Below, piece by piece: positions 46,401 to 58,992 of a DNA stretch of 64,000 nucleotides. The notes beneath the pieces were generated by a model. The model was not told the DNA's origin and searched no databases. It saw nothing but the letters and a program-made list of their open reading frames with translations. A program made the position numbers and the translations under genes. The stretch lies in contig OZ017763.1 of NCBI GenBank assembly GCA_963969365.1, positions 62,001 to 126,000 on the forward strand, read 5' to 3'. Each line of letters opens with the position of its first letter. Position 1 is the stretch's first letter. The DNA comes from Asterochloris sp. CNOR1 (lineage: Eukaryota; Chlorophyta; Trebouxiophyceae; Trebouxiales; Trebouxiaceae).

Positions 46401-49400
46401 GTCAAGTAGAGCAGAATTGGCTTGGTGGACCTGAATGTCTGGGGTTCCTCTCAGTGCCCAGGCTGGTCAGCTGTGGACCTCTGCCAGCTACAGCAACCCT
46501 TCCGGCCTGTATGACGATCCAGGGTGCTGCCAGCTGCCGGGACCACCTGTCTGCCTGCTGCCTCTGGCCCTCTAGGGTGCTGCCAGCATCTCACAGAAAA
46601 ACCATGTTGTGCACAGGTCCACTCTTGCTGCCAGCCACAAGGAATCATCGGGAGCTACATGCCAGAACGGAGAAGATGGACCTTCACCTGCTGGTGAGCT
46701 GATGCATGCACCTTGCATCGGATGCTCGTGAGGCAGGATGACGTCAAGGGAGGGGTTGACTGGGCTCTGGCAGGCTTCTGTCCTATCTGGGGCACAATGT
46801 AGCTAGAGGTCTCAACAGAGTGGCTCGTGCTGTCTGCTCTGAGCTAGGCACACATGATGGCTTTGATGACAGAGTCTGGAACTTGGGCCCAGATGTCATA
46901 TGGTGGGTCCCTGCAGTTGTGCTGGTTGATTGGCAGTGCACCACTCCTGCGTGCTGCCCATTGGAGAGACCCGGCACCGCGCCTGCTCATGCCTTGCTGT
47001 CAAGAATGGCTTACCGATGCCCCTGCAGCATCAAGTAGCATGACCAGCCCTCTGCTCTGGTGTTCCAAGATTGGGCGCTGCATGGACTCAGTGGCCCGGG
47101 CTCCATTGTTGCTGCAAAGTCAGCAAGATTGTTGAGGCTGGCCTGCGTAAACATGGTTATGCAGCAAGTCCCGATGATCAGCAGTCTCTGGCACCTGACA
47201 CAGGCTGCTGCTGTGGAGCTTGCAGGATCTGATCAGGCAGGAATCTGCTCTTGGTACTCCTCCTCTCTGCAGCTGGTTGCACATGAGACTGAAGCACATC
47301 ATGCTGCTGCAGGGATTGCAGGACCTGCTCACGCGAGTCCTGCTGCGTGTCGGGCCCTTGTGTGCGTCAGGGGACATGATGACGCTGCACCTGCTGAGCC
47401 CCACCATGCTGAGTCTGCTCAGCCATCCCAGGCTTGAGGACGCCAAGCTTTGCAACCTGGTCGCCAATCAAGTCCGGAGGGCAGCGTGCCAGGTGCTGCT
47501 GAAGGGCATGAGGTCCCTGCGCAGCGGCAGCATCTCAGAGGTGAGCGAGCAGATGTCAGCTGAGCTCCAACGAGGCCACCTGTGACTTTGAAATCACAAA
47601 CAGCTGTCCGTCTTGACAAGCAGGAGGTCTCTGCGCAACAACAGCTTCTCAGAGCTGAGCAGCTGTCGGCTGATGGGTGCTCCAGGAAGCTTCCCAATCT
47701 GTCACTGACAGGCGTGAGGTTGCTGGGCAGCAGCAGCATGCCACACTTTTACTGCACTTTTGCGGTATTGGGTCTTTCGTGCTGTCCATGTCTTTCTGGA
47801 AGGGCTCAAAAGGTGAATGTGCTGGGGCCGTCATCCTCAAACACCTGAACTTGTCTTGAACAGTGCATTTTGTGGGATTGGTTTGTCGATATATTGGGTA
47901 CCACAGCCTGCAAATGAACAGCAATGCCTCACATGAGTTTGTCGTGCAGGAGGATGAGGACCGCATCATTGAGCGCCTACTGGCTCAGTCAGAAGCCCGC
48001 AGGCACCTGCTGGCTCGATTGGAGGGCGAGCCAGCTGCCTGCCTGAATGGCATGCTACGGGAGTTGCACAACGGCTGGCCGGACGACCCGGGCAGCCTGA
48101 GGAGCATGGTAGTGGCTGTCAACGACCTGCCCAAGGGCCATGACTTCAAGGACTGGGCGCATCAGCTCAAAGCAAGCAGGGTTGCCTTTCTGTGTTAACA
48201 TTCTCCTGGCGGCCTGCATAGCGGAGGCGTGGCTCTGCAAGCACGCTCTCTGCCGACATGCAGAGTGCGCACCTGTCCAGCAGCAAATGTGCCATGCCCA
48301 AGGGCAGCCTGTTGTCTGTGTCTGCATGCGCACCGCTCAGATTGCGCAGCTCACCAGACAGGCCTATTCATTGCGCGCCAGATCACAAGCTGAAATTGAC
48401 AAGCATGCAGCGTCGATGGCAGGATGCTGGGTGCTGCCATGTTCTGGATCTCGACTAGTATGTGTTGCTGCTGGTGCCATGTTGCAGGTGATTGTGCCTT
48501 TGTGCGTACCAGTCAGCCAGCATCTCTGCTGGTTCTGTCTCGGTATTGCTGCTGCGCCAGGCGGTTTGACTGCAACCACATGTGTTCTTGTGCTGGTGCA
48601 GGCTGAGCTGGTGGCAGAGCGCTGGGCGATGATGCTGCAAGCCGGGTACAGGCAGGAGGGCAATCGCATCGATTTTGCTGCCATTCAAGCCAGGGCCAGC
48701 GGCAGACAGGGCAACCTGGACAGCCTCTGGAAGCTTGGCAGGCAGCAGGAGTGCCGCCTCTCCCTTCTCCTCATGGCCAGAGTGGTTCAGGTGAGGATCC
48801 CTAACTGTGATGTGGTGATGTTTACGCATTCCGGGCGGGGGTGGGGCAGCACTTTGCAGCGGCTGCATGTGCTCAGCATGAGAACACCTTGTCTGTGGCC
48901 AGTGGGCATCTGGTCTGCCAGAAGGCGGTGCGCCCATCTATTGCCTCTTGCCACCTTGCAGCCATGCAAGTTTCTGGGAGACTTGTGTCTGTGTTCTGGT
49001 GCAGGCCAGCCCTGACCAGCTGAACACTTTTCAGAACTGCCAGTCAATGCTGAGGCTCTGGCTGAGCGGCATGCTGGAGCCTGGGATGCGGGCCACAGTG
49101 CTTGAGCTGACTAAGGTGGGCCCTGAGTTTGCATCTGCCACAACTTGAGCTACTTTGGTTGAATTGTTGACGCCAGTCTGCCATGCCAAAATCTGCAAGC
49201 CAAGTGCCGACAAAGCATTATCATGCAGCTGTGCTGTCAATGCTTACAAGTTCCAAATGCATGCCACTGCCTGTGAGCTGAGCATGGGGAATTTGGACTG
49301 GACAGCTGTCAAACTACATGTACAATTCTTCCCTACTGAAGGGCAGCCCAATCTGCCGCACATCAGCAGTTGGCATGTCTTGGCTGCTCACTATGTGGCT

Positions 49401-52400
49401 GTAACTGACACCTCACTGCAGGTGCTGGCAGGCATTCCCGTGTGCCATAAACTATTCAGCGATGTCAGCACTGACTCACGAGCCCTGCTGGAGGACAGGG
49501 ACGGTCATGTGAGGGCAAGCCTGGTTGAAGTAGTGATGAGTGCTTTCCTGCGGGAGCAGAAGGTTAGTTCCCAATGCAGCTCTCGTGTCAGGTCTGCCAT
49601 GTGCCTGGTGCACCCTTGTGTTTACAGGGGCGCAGCAGGCTTTTGTGCCTGTCTACGCAGAGCCGTGCACTGATGTCAGCATGGACCGCAGTCTGCTGCA
49701 TGTGTGAGGAATAAGTGTGGTTGGGCCTTGTCTCAGAGGTGCCGCCTCAGGGGGTGCCGTGCAGCAGTGCGTGCTGTACCTCCCCATGCAGGGCACGAGC
49801 ATGGTGTGAGTGCCTGCAAGACATGCCGTGCTCCCCATTCAGGATGATGCCAGGGAACATTTGAGCCCATACTGGCCAAGGCTCTGACTGACTGATGGAC
49901 TGACTGACTGACTAGCCTGCACACCCGTCCAGCAGTAGACCCACAATTCTTGTCCTTGACGCCGCGCCCAAGCCTGAAGCCACAACAGGTTCATGCTTTG
50001 CAGCATTCACCAGGGTGCTGGGGCCACTCCTCACCCATGTGTCTGTTCTGCACCTGGAAGTGGCTCAAATTCCCTGTCTGGCCTGCAGGGCTTGGGTGTC
50101 GAAGAGGCTGTGCGGCCGGTCTGCTCCATCCTGCACAGTTCCCTGACCTGTCGAGAGCAGACCCTGTTGTCAGAGGAGGTCGGCGAAGTGTCTGTAGGGC
50201 GCCTTGCCAGGTCCGCATGAACGTGGCAGGGCGGAAAGTGAGGGCTGTGCAGGTCCAGTATCCATTTGCGCTGATCCAAGATGCTTGGGGGCCTCTGATC
50301 GATGCGTCTGCGGGCACACACAGCATGCTGCCCAATCAAACATATGTTGTCAATCCGCCATTCAGCTTCTCAGGCTTTACATGTCATGTGGGCCCATGAC
50401 AACATGGATGCTGTTGCCTTGTGCTCCAATGTTATCAAGATGCTGGCTGTCATCAAGTTCATAAGGCAGCATCGTGCACTTTCATGAAGGGATGGAGGTG
50501 CACAGATGGCACACATGCCCAGTTCAACACTCCTGCCAAGTGCTGTGCAGGTGGCGGGGCCCCACCTGTAGGATCCTGTTGAGATTGACGTCTGTTCTTG
50601 GCCCGCACATGGGGACAATTGGTGGTGAGTGCAGAAACTGTGCCATCTCGGATAGGTGCCGCCGCCTGTCTGCATCATGGCATATCACCGCGTTGCTCAA
50701 AGGTTCAAATGCCGGCCCGCTGCAAAGACTACAGTCTGCCGCAACTTATCGCAGACTGGGATCTGCCAGCTGCATGAAAGGCATGTTGCAGCTGCAGGCT
50801 GCCAGTGAGTCTCATGCACAGTTGACTGCTGACACCTGAAGGAGTCTCCTCCACCAGAAATGTTGTGGTGCAATCGCTGTTTGGGGTCTGCGTAGCACAC
50901 ACCTGTCCATGCAGACACATCTGCAGGTTCTTGCGCGCTTAGGCTTGTGAAAACCACGCCACATGGTTCCCGCCGCATGCCAACCACTTGGCATGGAGCA
51001 GGCGGCATGGAACGCTGCACGTGCACTTTGTTTCCTCACAAGGCATCATCAGGCTGTCTGTGGTGAAGTTCAGCCGCCCGCCTGCAGAGCACTGGAATGT
51101 GCAGAAGCCAGCATGGAGGCTGCATCTGCAGCGCTGTGCCAGGTGGATTGCGGAGGTGGCAACGGAGGTGGCAGCAGAGGTGCAGCATAGGAAACGCAGC
51201 TCTGAAGACCAGGCAGAGCCCTCAGAGGCTGCCCAGGCTGCCGCTCTGGCAGACATGAGGCAGCAGCTCAAGGTGAACTGCCCAGCTGAGAAAGGTGCTG
51301 CCTGCCACATGCACCTGCACACACACAGCTGGAGTGAGACTGCAGGAGTGTGTCGATCACACCTGCAAAGGGAATGTTTTGGGGCCCCTGGGCTGCCTCA
51401 GCTTGACGCGCAGCCTGCTGGGTCTTGAGCTGCTGATTGAGTGGATCGTATTGCCGCCATTTCGTTCTTGGTTGGGGCCAGTGCAGACGCTCCATGTCTG
51501 CCTCAGCAGATCTCAGTGAGCAAGCTGCTTAGCCATTGGATGCAAGCAATGCCCTGCACAACAAGAGTCAAGAGGGAGAGAGAGCCATGCATCTGCCTGC
51601 TGCAGGCCACCCCCCTGGACCTGCTGCCCCAGCTGCTGCAGCAGCTGCAGCGCTTCCTGGGGCATCAGAGGCAGGGGCAAGCCCCCCGGGCACACCCACT
51701 TCTGGAGCAGTTTCATGGGGACTCAGAGCTGCTGGTGCCGCTGCATGCCGTCGTGGCAGCCGCCCTGAGGGTGCCGCCTGCTGAGCAGCCGGATCAGCTG
51801 GGCAGGAGGCTGCAGGCCGCCCTGATGGAAATGGTGGCTGGTGCCCTGCTGCCGGACGATGCAGACGCCCCTGGCGCAGGTGGGGCTGCTCTGGCTTATG
51901 GCCCCCCGCAGGAGCATGCTTGACACTCATGAGCATGATCCTGCATCTATATGGGTAATACATGCATGCAATTCATGGATATGCGACGCCCGCTCTAGAA
52001 GGTTTGGTGTGTATGTTTGGCTTCTGTGGGGAGCGCATTGCACGGCATGTGACCCTCTCAAAGAGCAGTTGGCCCTGGCGCGGTGGCTCACAATCTAGCA
52101 CCTCACAGGCAGCGCAGTGTTTGCAGATACAGAGGCAAGCGCTGCCTACGGGCCAACTGTGCATATAGGCCTTCTGCTTGACAGGCAGGCTGATGTGGTG
52201 CTGCTGGCCTGCGCTCTCTCTGGCATATTCCTGCTGCCCGTGTCACTTTGTGTCACACAAAAGGATGCTAAGGCGCCCCTGCTGTGTCTGGTGGCCTGCA
52301 GATGCCCGCAGCACACGGGATGGGATGCTGGCAGCGGTTGTGGAGTGGTATCTGCGAGAGGCTCTGCAGGAGTGAGTGGCCTGCGCCTGCTGCCTCTTAG

Positions 52401-55400
52401 TATGGCCACATCTGACAGATGCCTGTCTGAGATCCTCAACAGGTGTAAGACGCCCAGCTGGTGCTCCTCCTCAAGGCTTGCGTGGAGGTCGCACTTGGAG
52501 AGCAACCACCCAGCTTGGGCACCTGCATGTGCAATGTTGGCCAACAAAGCAGCTGCATGATGGGCACTGATGCCCTGTCTGCCTGCCAGTGCGGCAGGCT
52601 CTGGGCTGAGTGTCTGCATGCTCTGCAGGTGCTGTGTCACACCAGCAAGCCACCAAGCTCACAGGGATCGGCTGGCTCTGAATGCCATTGCCCTGATCCG
52701 CAAGCTACTTGGTCAGCCAGCATGCCGCGGCAACATAGCTATCGTCAAACTGATCATATGGCCGCTGCTGCTGCCCCTGCAGCAGATCTTGGGGCTCTCC
52801 AGGTCAGAATTCTGCTGGGCCCTTGCATTGCAAGCATGTACACAGGAGGATCCAGGAGGGGCAGCTTGAGCACTGAAGGCTTGTACACAACAGGGGTACT
52901 TGAGAGCGGCATTCTGATGCAGCACAGAAGGCGTGGGTAGCTTTGTGGGCTGCACCAGGGAAGGCGCTGCAGGGTGTGGCTGCGCTGATGACCGTTGCTT
53001 TGCCTCGAGGACAGCTTTGATCCAGGAAAGGTTTTGCAGAGAAACTGCACATGCTTGTCTTGAAGGCTGGCTCAAAGCAGTAGCAGTGGACCTCCCTTGA
53101 GATCAGGTCTGGCTGTCATGCAGGTGTGTGCAGCCAGCTCATGGCAGCGAAGCCCCTGCAGCCTCCAACATGGTCCAGCATGCCTGCTGGCAGCTGCTAC
53201 AGCATCTGGTGACAGGCCACACAGCTGTGGTGCCCCAGCCAGACCAGCCTGGGACACAGATGTGAGACACTGCATCTCTGGGCGAGGGCTGGACCTGTGC
53301 CAACTGGAGCAAGACAGGAGCAGCTCGTGTGAAGCAACTTGCCATGTTGCCTGCTGCTGTTGCATGCCACAGCTCATTGGGCAGTCTGTCATAGCTTCAA
53401 TGTGCTTGCCTGCATCACTGCAGCATGGCTGTCTGTGCTCGCTCAAGACAGTGGGTGTGGCTGTGCAGGTTCACTGCAGCCATGCACGCCTTCCTCCGGT
53501 CGGCCTGCAGCTGTGTGGTTCAGGCCGTCAGGGCGGGCTTCAGCAACTCCATGTCTGGGATTGCAGCTGTGCCAGCAGCCTTGTGGGATGAGGATGCTCT
53601 GGTTCTGGAGTGCATTCTGCCCCAAGTCAGTCCGAAAAGTCAGCCTCTGCATGTTGTGCTGTAGGGTCCATGCTGATCCCTGTAGATGGTATCAGGCAAT
53701 GTTGGTATCAATGATACTTTGCCCAGAAATTACTACACTACACGTACTTCACTCTACAGAATGCTGCGGTTCACTCCTGGGTAGCTGCCGTGTCTTTGCC
53801 CCTCCATGTGCAGGTGCCTTGCCCACCAGCTGCTGCAACAGGACAGAGCTGCAGCAGTAGTGGTGGCACCCAGCCTGCCCCATTGAACCCAGAAGGTTGG
53901 GTGTGCCTGGCACTTGAGTGCCTGCCCCACATTCTTGCGACCCTGCAGTGCGAGCATGTCAACCTCAGGCAGTGCCAGGCCAGCATAAGATGTAGGGGCT
54001 AGCATACACCTTTGAGCTTTCAGGATGACAAAGCCACCGCTGGAGCTAGAGAAGTTAAGTGCATGCGCCTCTTGCCTACAGGACTCAGACCGCCTGCAGA
54101 AGGTGCCGGCACTGCATCAGCGGTCTGAGCCGCTGCCTCAGCACCTCAGAGCCAGGCCTGCCAGCATTGGCACCAAGTCAGAGCTGAGGAAGCTGGAGGC
54201 TGATGCTTCAGCAGCCGTCCCTGCTGGGCAACCCTGCCAGCTGCTGGCAGAGGTAGATGTGGCACTGGCTGCTGTTGAGTTTGGGGTGTGCCTGGCCAGG
54301 GCAGGGGATTCAGGGCCTGCCTGGGCCAAGGCCCTCTGCCATCGCCTGCGCACAGCTCTGGGGAAGCGGCCACACAGAGTCCTCAGGTGAGGCTGCTACT
54401 GCATCTGGGTGCATCTGGGCTGCAGGGCCCTGCCTGGCCGCTCGATGTGGTCATCATCCTGATAAGCTGCACGCTGCTGTGTTGTGGTTGGTTCAAACTA
54501 AGCACAACACAGCACTCAACGGGCCAGCAGCTGCAGACAGTGCCGGGCAAGCAGCCACGCAGAGCTTCTGGCCTGCCTAGGGCTGCTGCGCTGTGCTGGC
54601 AGTGGTATTCTTTAGTGCTTGGCAAGCAGGCACCTGCCGAGCTCAGGATGAGGGTGCCATTACGGTTGGGCGTGGCTTAGCCGTGCAGGGGCCGCTGCAT
54701 TGTGCCAGCAGCTGTGGGTATAGCCTTTAAGATTTAGGGGGTCACTGCTAGGGAACCAGCCACCCAGGGCGCTCAGGTGTGGCATAGGTGAAGGGGTGGC
54801 TTTGTGCACTGCAGCAGTGGAGCTCAAGAAACCAGTAGATGTGGACCATCAGCATGCCATGTCACCAGCTTGCTGCCTGTCAGGGCTGGGTCAAGCGTAT
54901 GGAGCAGTTGGGGTTTTGAGCAGTGAGTGAAATTTGTTTTTGGGGAACACAGCCGTGGTTGCTTTCACCCCAATCAAATTGCTTTTGAGGCATGCGTTCC
55001 ATCATTTGTCATTGCAGGACTTTGTCACCGACCCGTCCTGCTGCAGGAAGCACTACACGGCCATCCTTGTCGAACTGCAAGGGCACTCTGTGGACGTTGC
55101 CCTGCTGAAGCTGCCAGATCCCTCAGGCTGGAGCTTTGCAGAGGCTGAGGAGCTGCCTGAGGTGTGTCGGCGAGCACTGTTTTGGACACAAACCCAGAAT
55201 ATGCCACCCTCATGTACTCAGATCAGCCCTAGCCCTTCGCGTCATCCAGTCAAGCCCAGTACGGCCCCTGCAGCACCTGAGGCTGAGGAGCTATCTGTGG
55301 GTCATTGCCCAGGCTGTGATGAGCTGTTTGTGGGCCAGCCCCGTTGTCATGAATTCTGTAGAGGCAGTCTGGCCTCGTGCAATACAGTTGATCATCCTGC

Positions 55401-58400
55401 ACACAATTACAACCTACCCACCTATAGGTCAGGAGCCTCTGCAGCAGAGAAAATCATTGAGCTGCCCCACGCAGTGCTTGGCACAATCGTGCACAGACCA
55501 GCACCTGTGGAACAGCTCCCTGAGCCCGCACAGGCTTGCCCCTGCAGATGCATGCTGCTGCACTCTGTACAGACCGCTTTCTGCTGCCCAATGCCTGCAG
55601 GCAATGCTCAACTTGTATCCTGAGGTGGCCTGCCTGGAGCTTGTTCTGTACTGCAGGGTGACGATCAGTTCTTTGTGGTTGCTGGACAGCTCGCTCAGGC
55701 CCCCGAGATATGCCAAGCCATCAGATCTGGCTGCAGCCGCATCAAGCTCCAGCTGCAGGATGAGACAGACAGCTGTGTGGAGGTCAAGGTCAACAGCAAC
55801 CTCTGTCAGGACATATACACAAAGTGAGCTCAGTGCAACATGCATGTGCTTCACTGCTTAGAGACTTCACTCCGCATCCAGAGCCATGACAACTGTTGTT
55901 GCTGTTGGTGCCAGACACGTGAATAGCAAATCTCAGTGTACACCGGGGCACAGTGACCAGCATGAGTGCTAAGATGTCCAGCACTGGGCAGGCGTCAACC
56001 CCACACGACGTGTTGCCACTTTGCAGAGTGTTTGCATGCGCAGCAGAACAGAAACTGCACCATTGTGCATTCGTGATCATTCCCACCAGAGACTGCCAAC
56101 AAGATGAAACCGAGAAGCCAGCATCTTGTGTGACCATGTAAAGGCAACGCCCGTGGGGGCCTCCTGGCCACCACTAATTCAGAAAGCAGGACAGTCAGCA
56201 GCAAGAGGCAGGCCCTGATGTGCTGCTGCAGGCTAGAACGCGCCGCCAAGGGAACCAGGCTGCAGCTGACCCACCTGAAGCCCCTGAGACACAGCAGGGG
56301 GTTGGTTATGCTGGCGTCTAAGGAGTCCCAGCTGAGGCTGCACTCCCAGGCACCACCTCAGATCACCCTGGACATGGCTGGTGGCCTGCTCCCGGCCAAT
56401 GGGCAGCCCCAGCAGCAGCAGGCAGTGGAGGCGGCGGGGCCCCTGCAGCAGCAGGCAGTAGAGGAGGCGCCTGGGCAGCAGCAGGTCGGTGGCAGCCCTG
56501 CTCAGCTGGCAGCAGGCCTGGGTCGGGTGGCTGCCTCTGTCATACAGAGCCCGGCGTCAGCTGCGGTGACTCAGGTGATGGTTTAGGGTTTTCTTCATGC
56601 ATGCAATGCGGTGAGGACGCCCCGCCGTCGAGGCATGTATGCTGCTTTGTCATTGTGCTTGTCAGGATGGTCACCCTGCCAACTAGCGAGTGCATTGAGA
56701 AGGCAATGCTGCCCCATGCCCCAATCCATCTCTCCTCCTTCCCCACCGCGGCCAGGGCACTCTGCTGCAGAGCCGCACATAGGGTTCTGGAAGGCCGCAC
56801 AGCACTGCAGTGTTGCACCACACACACCGCAGGCCTGTTGCTGCAGGGAGTGCCAACATCGCACGCTGTTGGGTCAAGGCTGCCCAGCTGACCCGTCGCC
56901 TTCAGCCTGCTTGAATTTCCAACCTGTCATCCGCTGCGTCTGCAGGAGCCCTCGTCGACACAGCCCTACCTCTCCCGGCTGCCTCTGACCCAGGCCTCCA
57001 TGTGGCAGCCACCCCCAGCCAGGGGTGGCCCTCAGCCGCCGCAGCAGGCGCCTCTAGCCGCAGGCGCTGCCACAGCTGAGGACTTGGGCACCACCAGCAG
57101 CGCCTCCCAGGGAGCAGGCTTCAGCCGCCGCGCGACCTCACAAGGCGCCAACTCAAGCGGCCGAGCTGACCTGCAGCAGCAGGCACTGCAGGCTGCAGGC
57201 CTTGCCACAGCTCCGGGCTCAGGCACCACGCAAGCGGCAGGATCCAGCCACCACGCTGCTTCCCGAGGCAAGCAAAATCTAGACCGTGCATACAATGATG
57301 TCCTTGCCCTGACGGCTGATGCTTTCCTTGCCTTTGCTTGCCCGGCCTGCCAAGCATGATGTGCCGTGCTCGCCACACATGTGAAGCAAGCGCGCGGCAG
57401 TGCAGGCCTGCAGCCGGCACAGAGCGCAGCTGCAGGCACTGCCTTGCGCCTCGCCTCCAGCGCTGCCACATCAGGCGTGTCAGGCTCTGGCAGCGGCAGG
57501 GCGGGCGGTGGCAGCAGCAGCGCTCAGGGGCAGCCGATGCCGGCTGGCCAGAAGCGGGCGCTGTCTACAGACATGCCCGGCAGTCAGCCGGCCAAGAGAC
57601 AGGCCGGCAGCGGGCTGGCTGCTCGCAGTGTTGGCGACCACACGCAGCAGGAGGAGGCAGCTGCCAATAGGGGGTCCTGCTCACCCCCAGCAGGCAGGAG
57701 CAGAGCCTCATGTGCCCCTGCTCCTGCAGCCAGAGGCAGAGGCAGGGACAGCCACTCAGCAGCCCTGCCCTCTGCAGAGAGAGGCGCAGAAAGTGGCTGC
57801 CCCTCAGCTGCCGCTGCCTCTGGCGCCAGGGGCACAGGTGGCACCCACCGGGCTGCCAGTGTCGGGCGCTCCAGTGCAGATGGGGAGGCATGGCAAGGCA
57901 TGGCCCAGCAGCCCGCAGGAGGGAGCGCTGTAAGGCCTGCGGCCAGCAGCCGGGCACTGTCCCGCAGTGGGGCCACTGAGCAGCTTGCTGCTGCCCGTCA
58001 GCAGACGGCAGCAGAGCGCCACGAGGGCACCACCGCTGCTGCTGCTGCTGCAGGGAGCCCTGAAGGCGGGGTCCCGCCCTCCTCTCTGAGGCAGGGGCGC
58101 TCGAGGTCCCTCCCAGCCCCGGCTGGGGCATACCAGCACCAGGATATAGATGGTGGGCGGCAGGGGTCTGGAGGCAGACAGTCGCCCTCTGCTCAGGGGC
58201 AGGGCCGCTCAGGGTCAGTCCCAGCCTCAGCCAGGAGGGACGTGCAGGAATTTCGAGACAGCCTGCTGCTGCGATCTTGTCTGCAGCAAGGGCACTCAGG
58301 GCAACCCCCAACCTCAGCGCTTGCGCCGCAGCAGGGCTCTGGGGACAGCCTGGTGCCTGCTCCAGGGAGGCAGGGGCGCTCAAGCTCCCTCCCAGCCTCA

Positions 58401-58862
58401 GCTGGGACACAGCGGGAGGGCAGCGCCTCGCCTGAGCTCAAACGCCCCGCACAGGGAACCCCTGTGCAGCACAAACCGAGCAAGAGGCTCAAGCACGTGC
58501 ACCAGAGAAAGCAGCGGCATGGGTTCAAGTACAAAGGCAGGGACCCAGCGGGCTTGCCACAGCAGGGCGGCCTTCCCCAGAGGCAGCAGGGGCCTGCCAA
58601 GGAGCCGCTGCAGCCAAAGCCTGTGCAGACGGCATGCCCCAGTTCACAGCAGCACCCCAGCAGGCAGATGCTGGGTTCCCAGGACATTGTCAGCCAGGTC
58701 AGCCAGATGCTCAGGTTTCGGGGCCACCCTGGCATAGATGACGACATGAAGGCCAAGAGGGTTGCCCTGCAGCTGCTGAAGGGTGGCAAGAGCCTTGACC
58801 AGATAGCAGATGAAATTGTTTCCAGGCAGCTCAGATCCCAGAGCACCTCCCAGCCCAAGTAG
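43447..58862 (+). CDS. Very large unrecognised multi-exon protein: coiled coil, helical exons, OB-fold-like module, low-complexity tail
   Basis: I do not recognise the family. Phase-consistent exons include 43447-44079, 44280-44393, 44825-45070, 45807-45908, 46189-46315, 46617-46693, 47226-47540, 47950-48180, 48602-48790, 49005-49115, 49422-49562, 50089-50178, 51606-51879, 52302-52371, 53469-53625, 54082-54386, 55018-55161, 55657-55823, 56232-56574, 56946-57285 and 57406-58862 (TAG). Gaps at 44.4-44.8, 50.2-51.3, 52.4-52.8 and 54.4-55.0 kb hide further exons, so one gene is likely but not proven. The N-terminus is Pro/Ser/Ala-rich, then a coiled coil (ENMEAELEGLQQEA). The middle is Leu-rich helices (LLRGFFDLYEWRRQ; KHIMLLQGLQDLL; SMLRLWLSGML), resembling an alpha-solenoid. 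Residues from 55657-56300 have OB-fold rhythm (FFVVAGQLAQ, KLQLQDETDSCVEVKV, GTRLQLTHLKPLRHS). The final ~485 residues are Ala/Gly/Gln/Ser-rich with a last helical stretch (QVSQMLRFRG, VALQLLKGGKSLDQ). Confidence 0.6.
47625..47684 (+). repeat. Copy of an exon end and donor of the large unrecognised gene
   Basis: The words AGGTC(C/T)CTGCGCA, CAGC(A/T)TCTCAGAG and GTCAGCTGAGCTCCA or GTCGGCTGATGGGTGCTCCA follow the same order as in 47511-47569. The duplicated unit spans the exon-intron junction at 47540; the donor GTGAGC became CTGAGC in the copy. Confidence 0.75.
49884..49914 (+). repeat. GACT microsatellite
   Basis: (CTGA)n run interrupted once by TGGA. Simple sequence in an intron of the large gene. 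Confidence 0.8.
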
Positions 58863-58898
58863 TGAAGTAGTACAAAGCAGTGTGTGTGTCATGAGCTG

Positions 58899-58903
58899 TG
58901 TAA
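58899..58903 (+). terminator. TGTAA polyadenylation motif for the large gene
   Basis: TGTAA lies 37 nt after the TAG stop of the large gene. TGTAA is the standard green-algal polyadenylation signal. It supports 58862 as a true 3' end and a chlorophyte origin. Confidence 0.6.
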
Positions 58904-58987
58904 TGGGCACAGGCTCTGCCTCCCCCCTGTGTCCCACGCCATTAGCTGCAGGCTGGCCCCCCCTGACTGATGCTGCTATGCCCAGAG

Positions 58988-58992
58988 TTACA
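58988..58992 (-). terminator. TGTAA polyadenylation motif for ferredoxin
   Basis: On the minus strand TGTAA lies about 195 nt after the ferredoxin stop. It faces the motif of the convergent large gene about 85 bp away, so the two 3' UTRs would nearly meet. Confidence 0.5.

Noticed and set aside
48140-49015. 291-residue plus-strand open frame
   Set aside because: Cys/Trp-rich and without motifs; the coding path of the large gene uses exons 47950-48180 and 48602-48790 in another frame.
57565-58410. 281-residue minus-strand open frame
   Set aside because: It is the mirror of the GC-rich low-complexity tail of the plus-strand large gene, which ends properly with TAG and a TGTAA signal.
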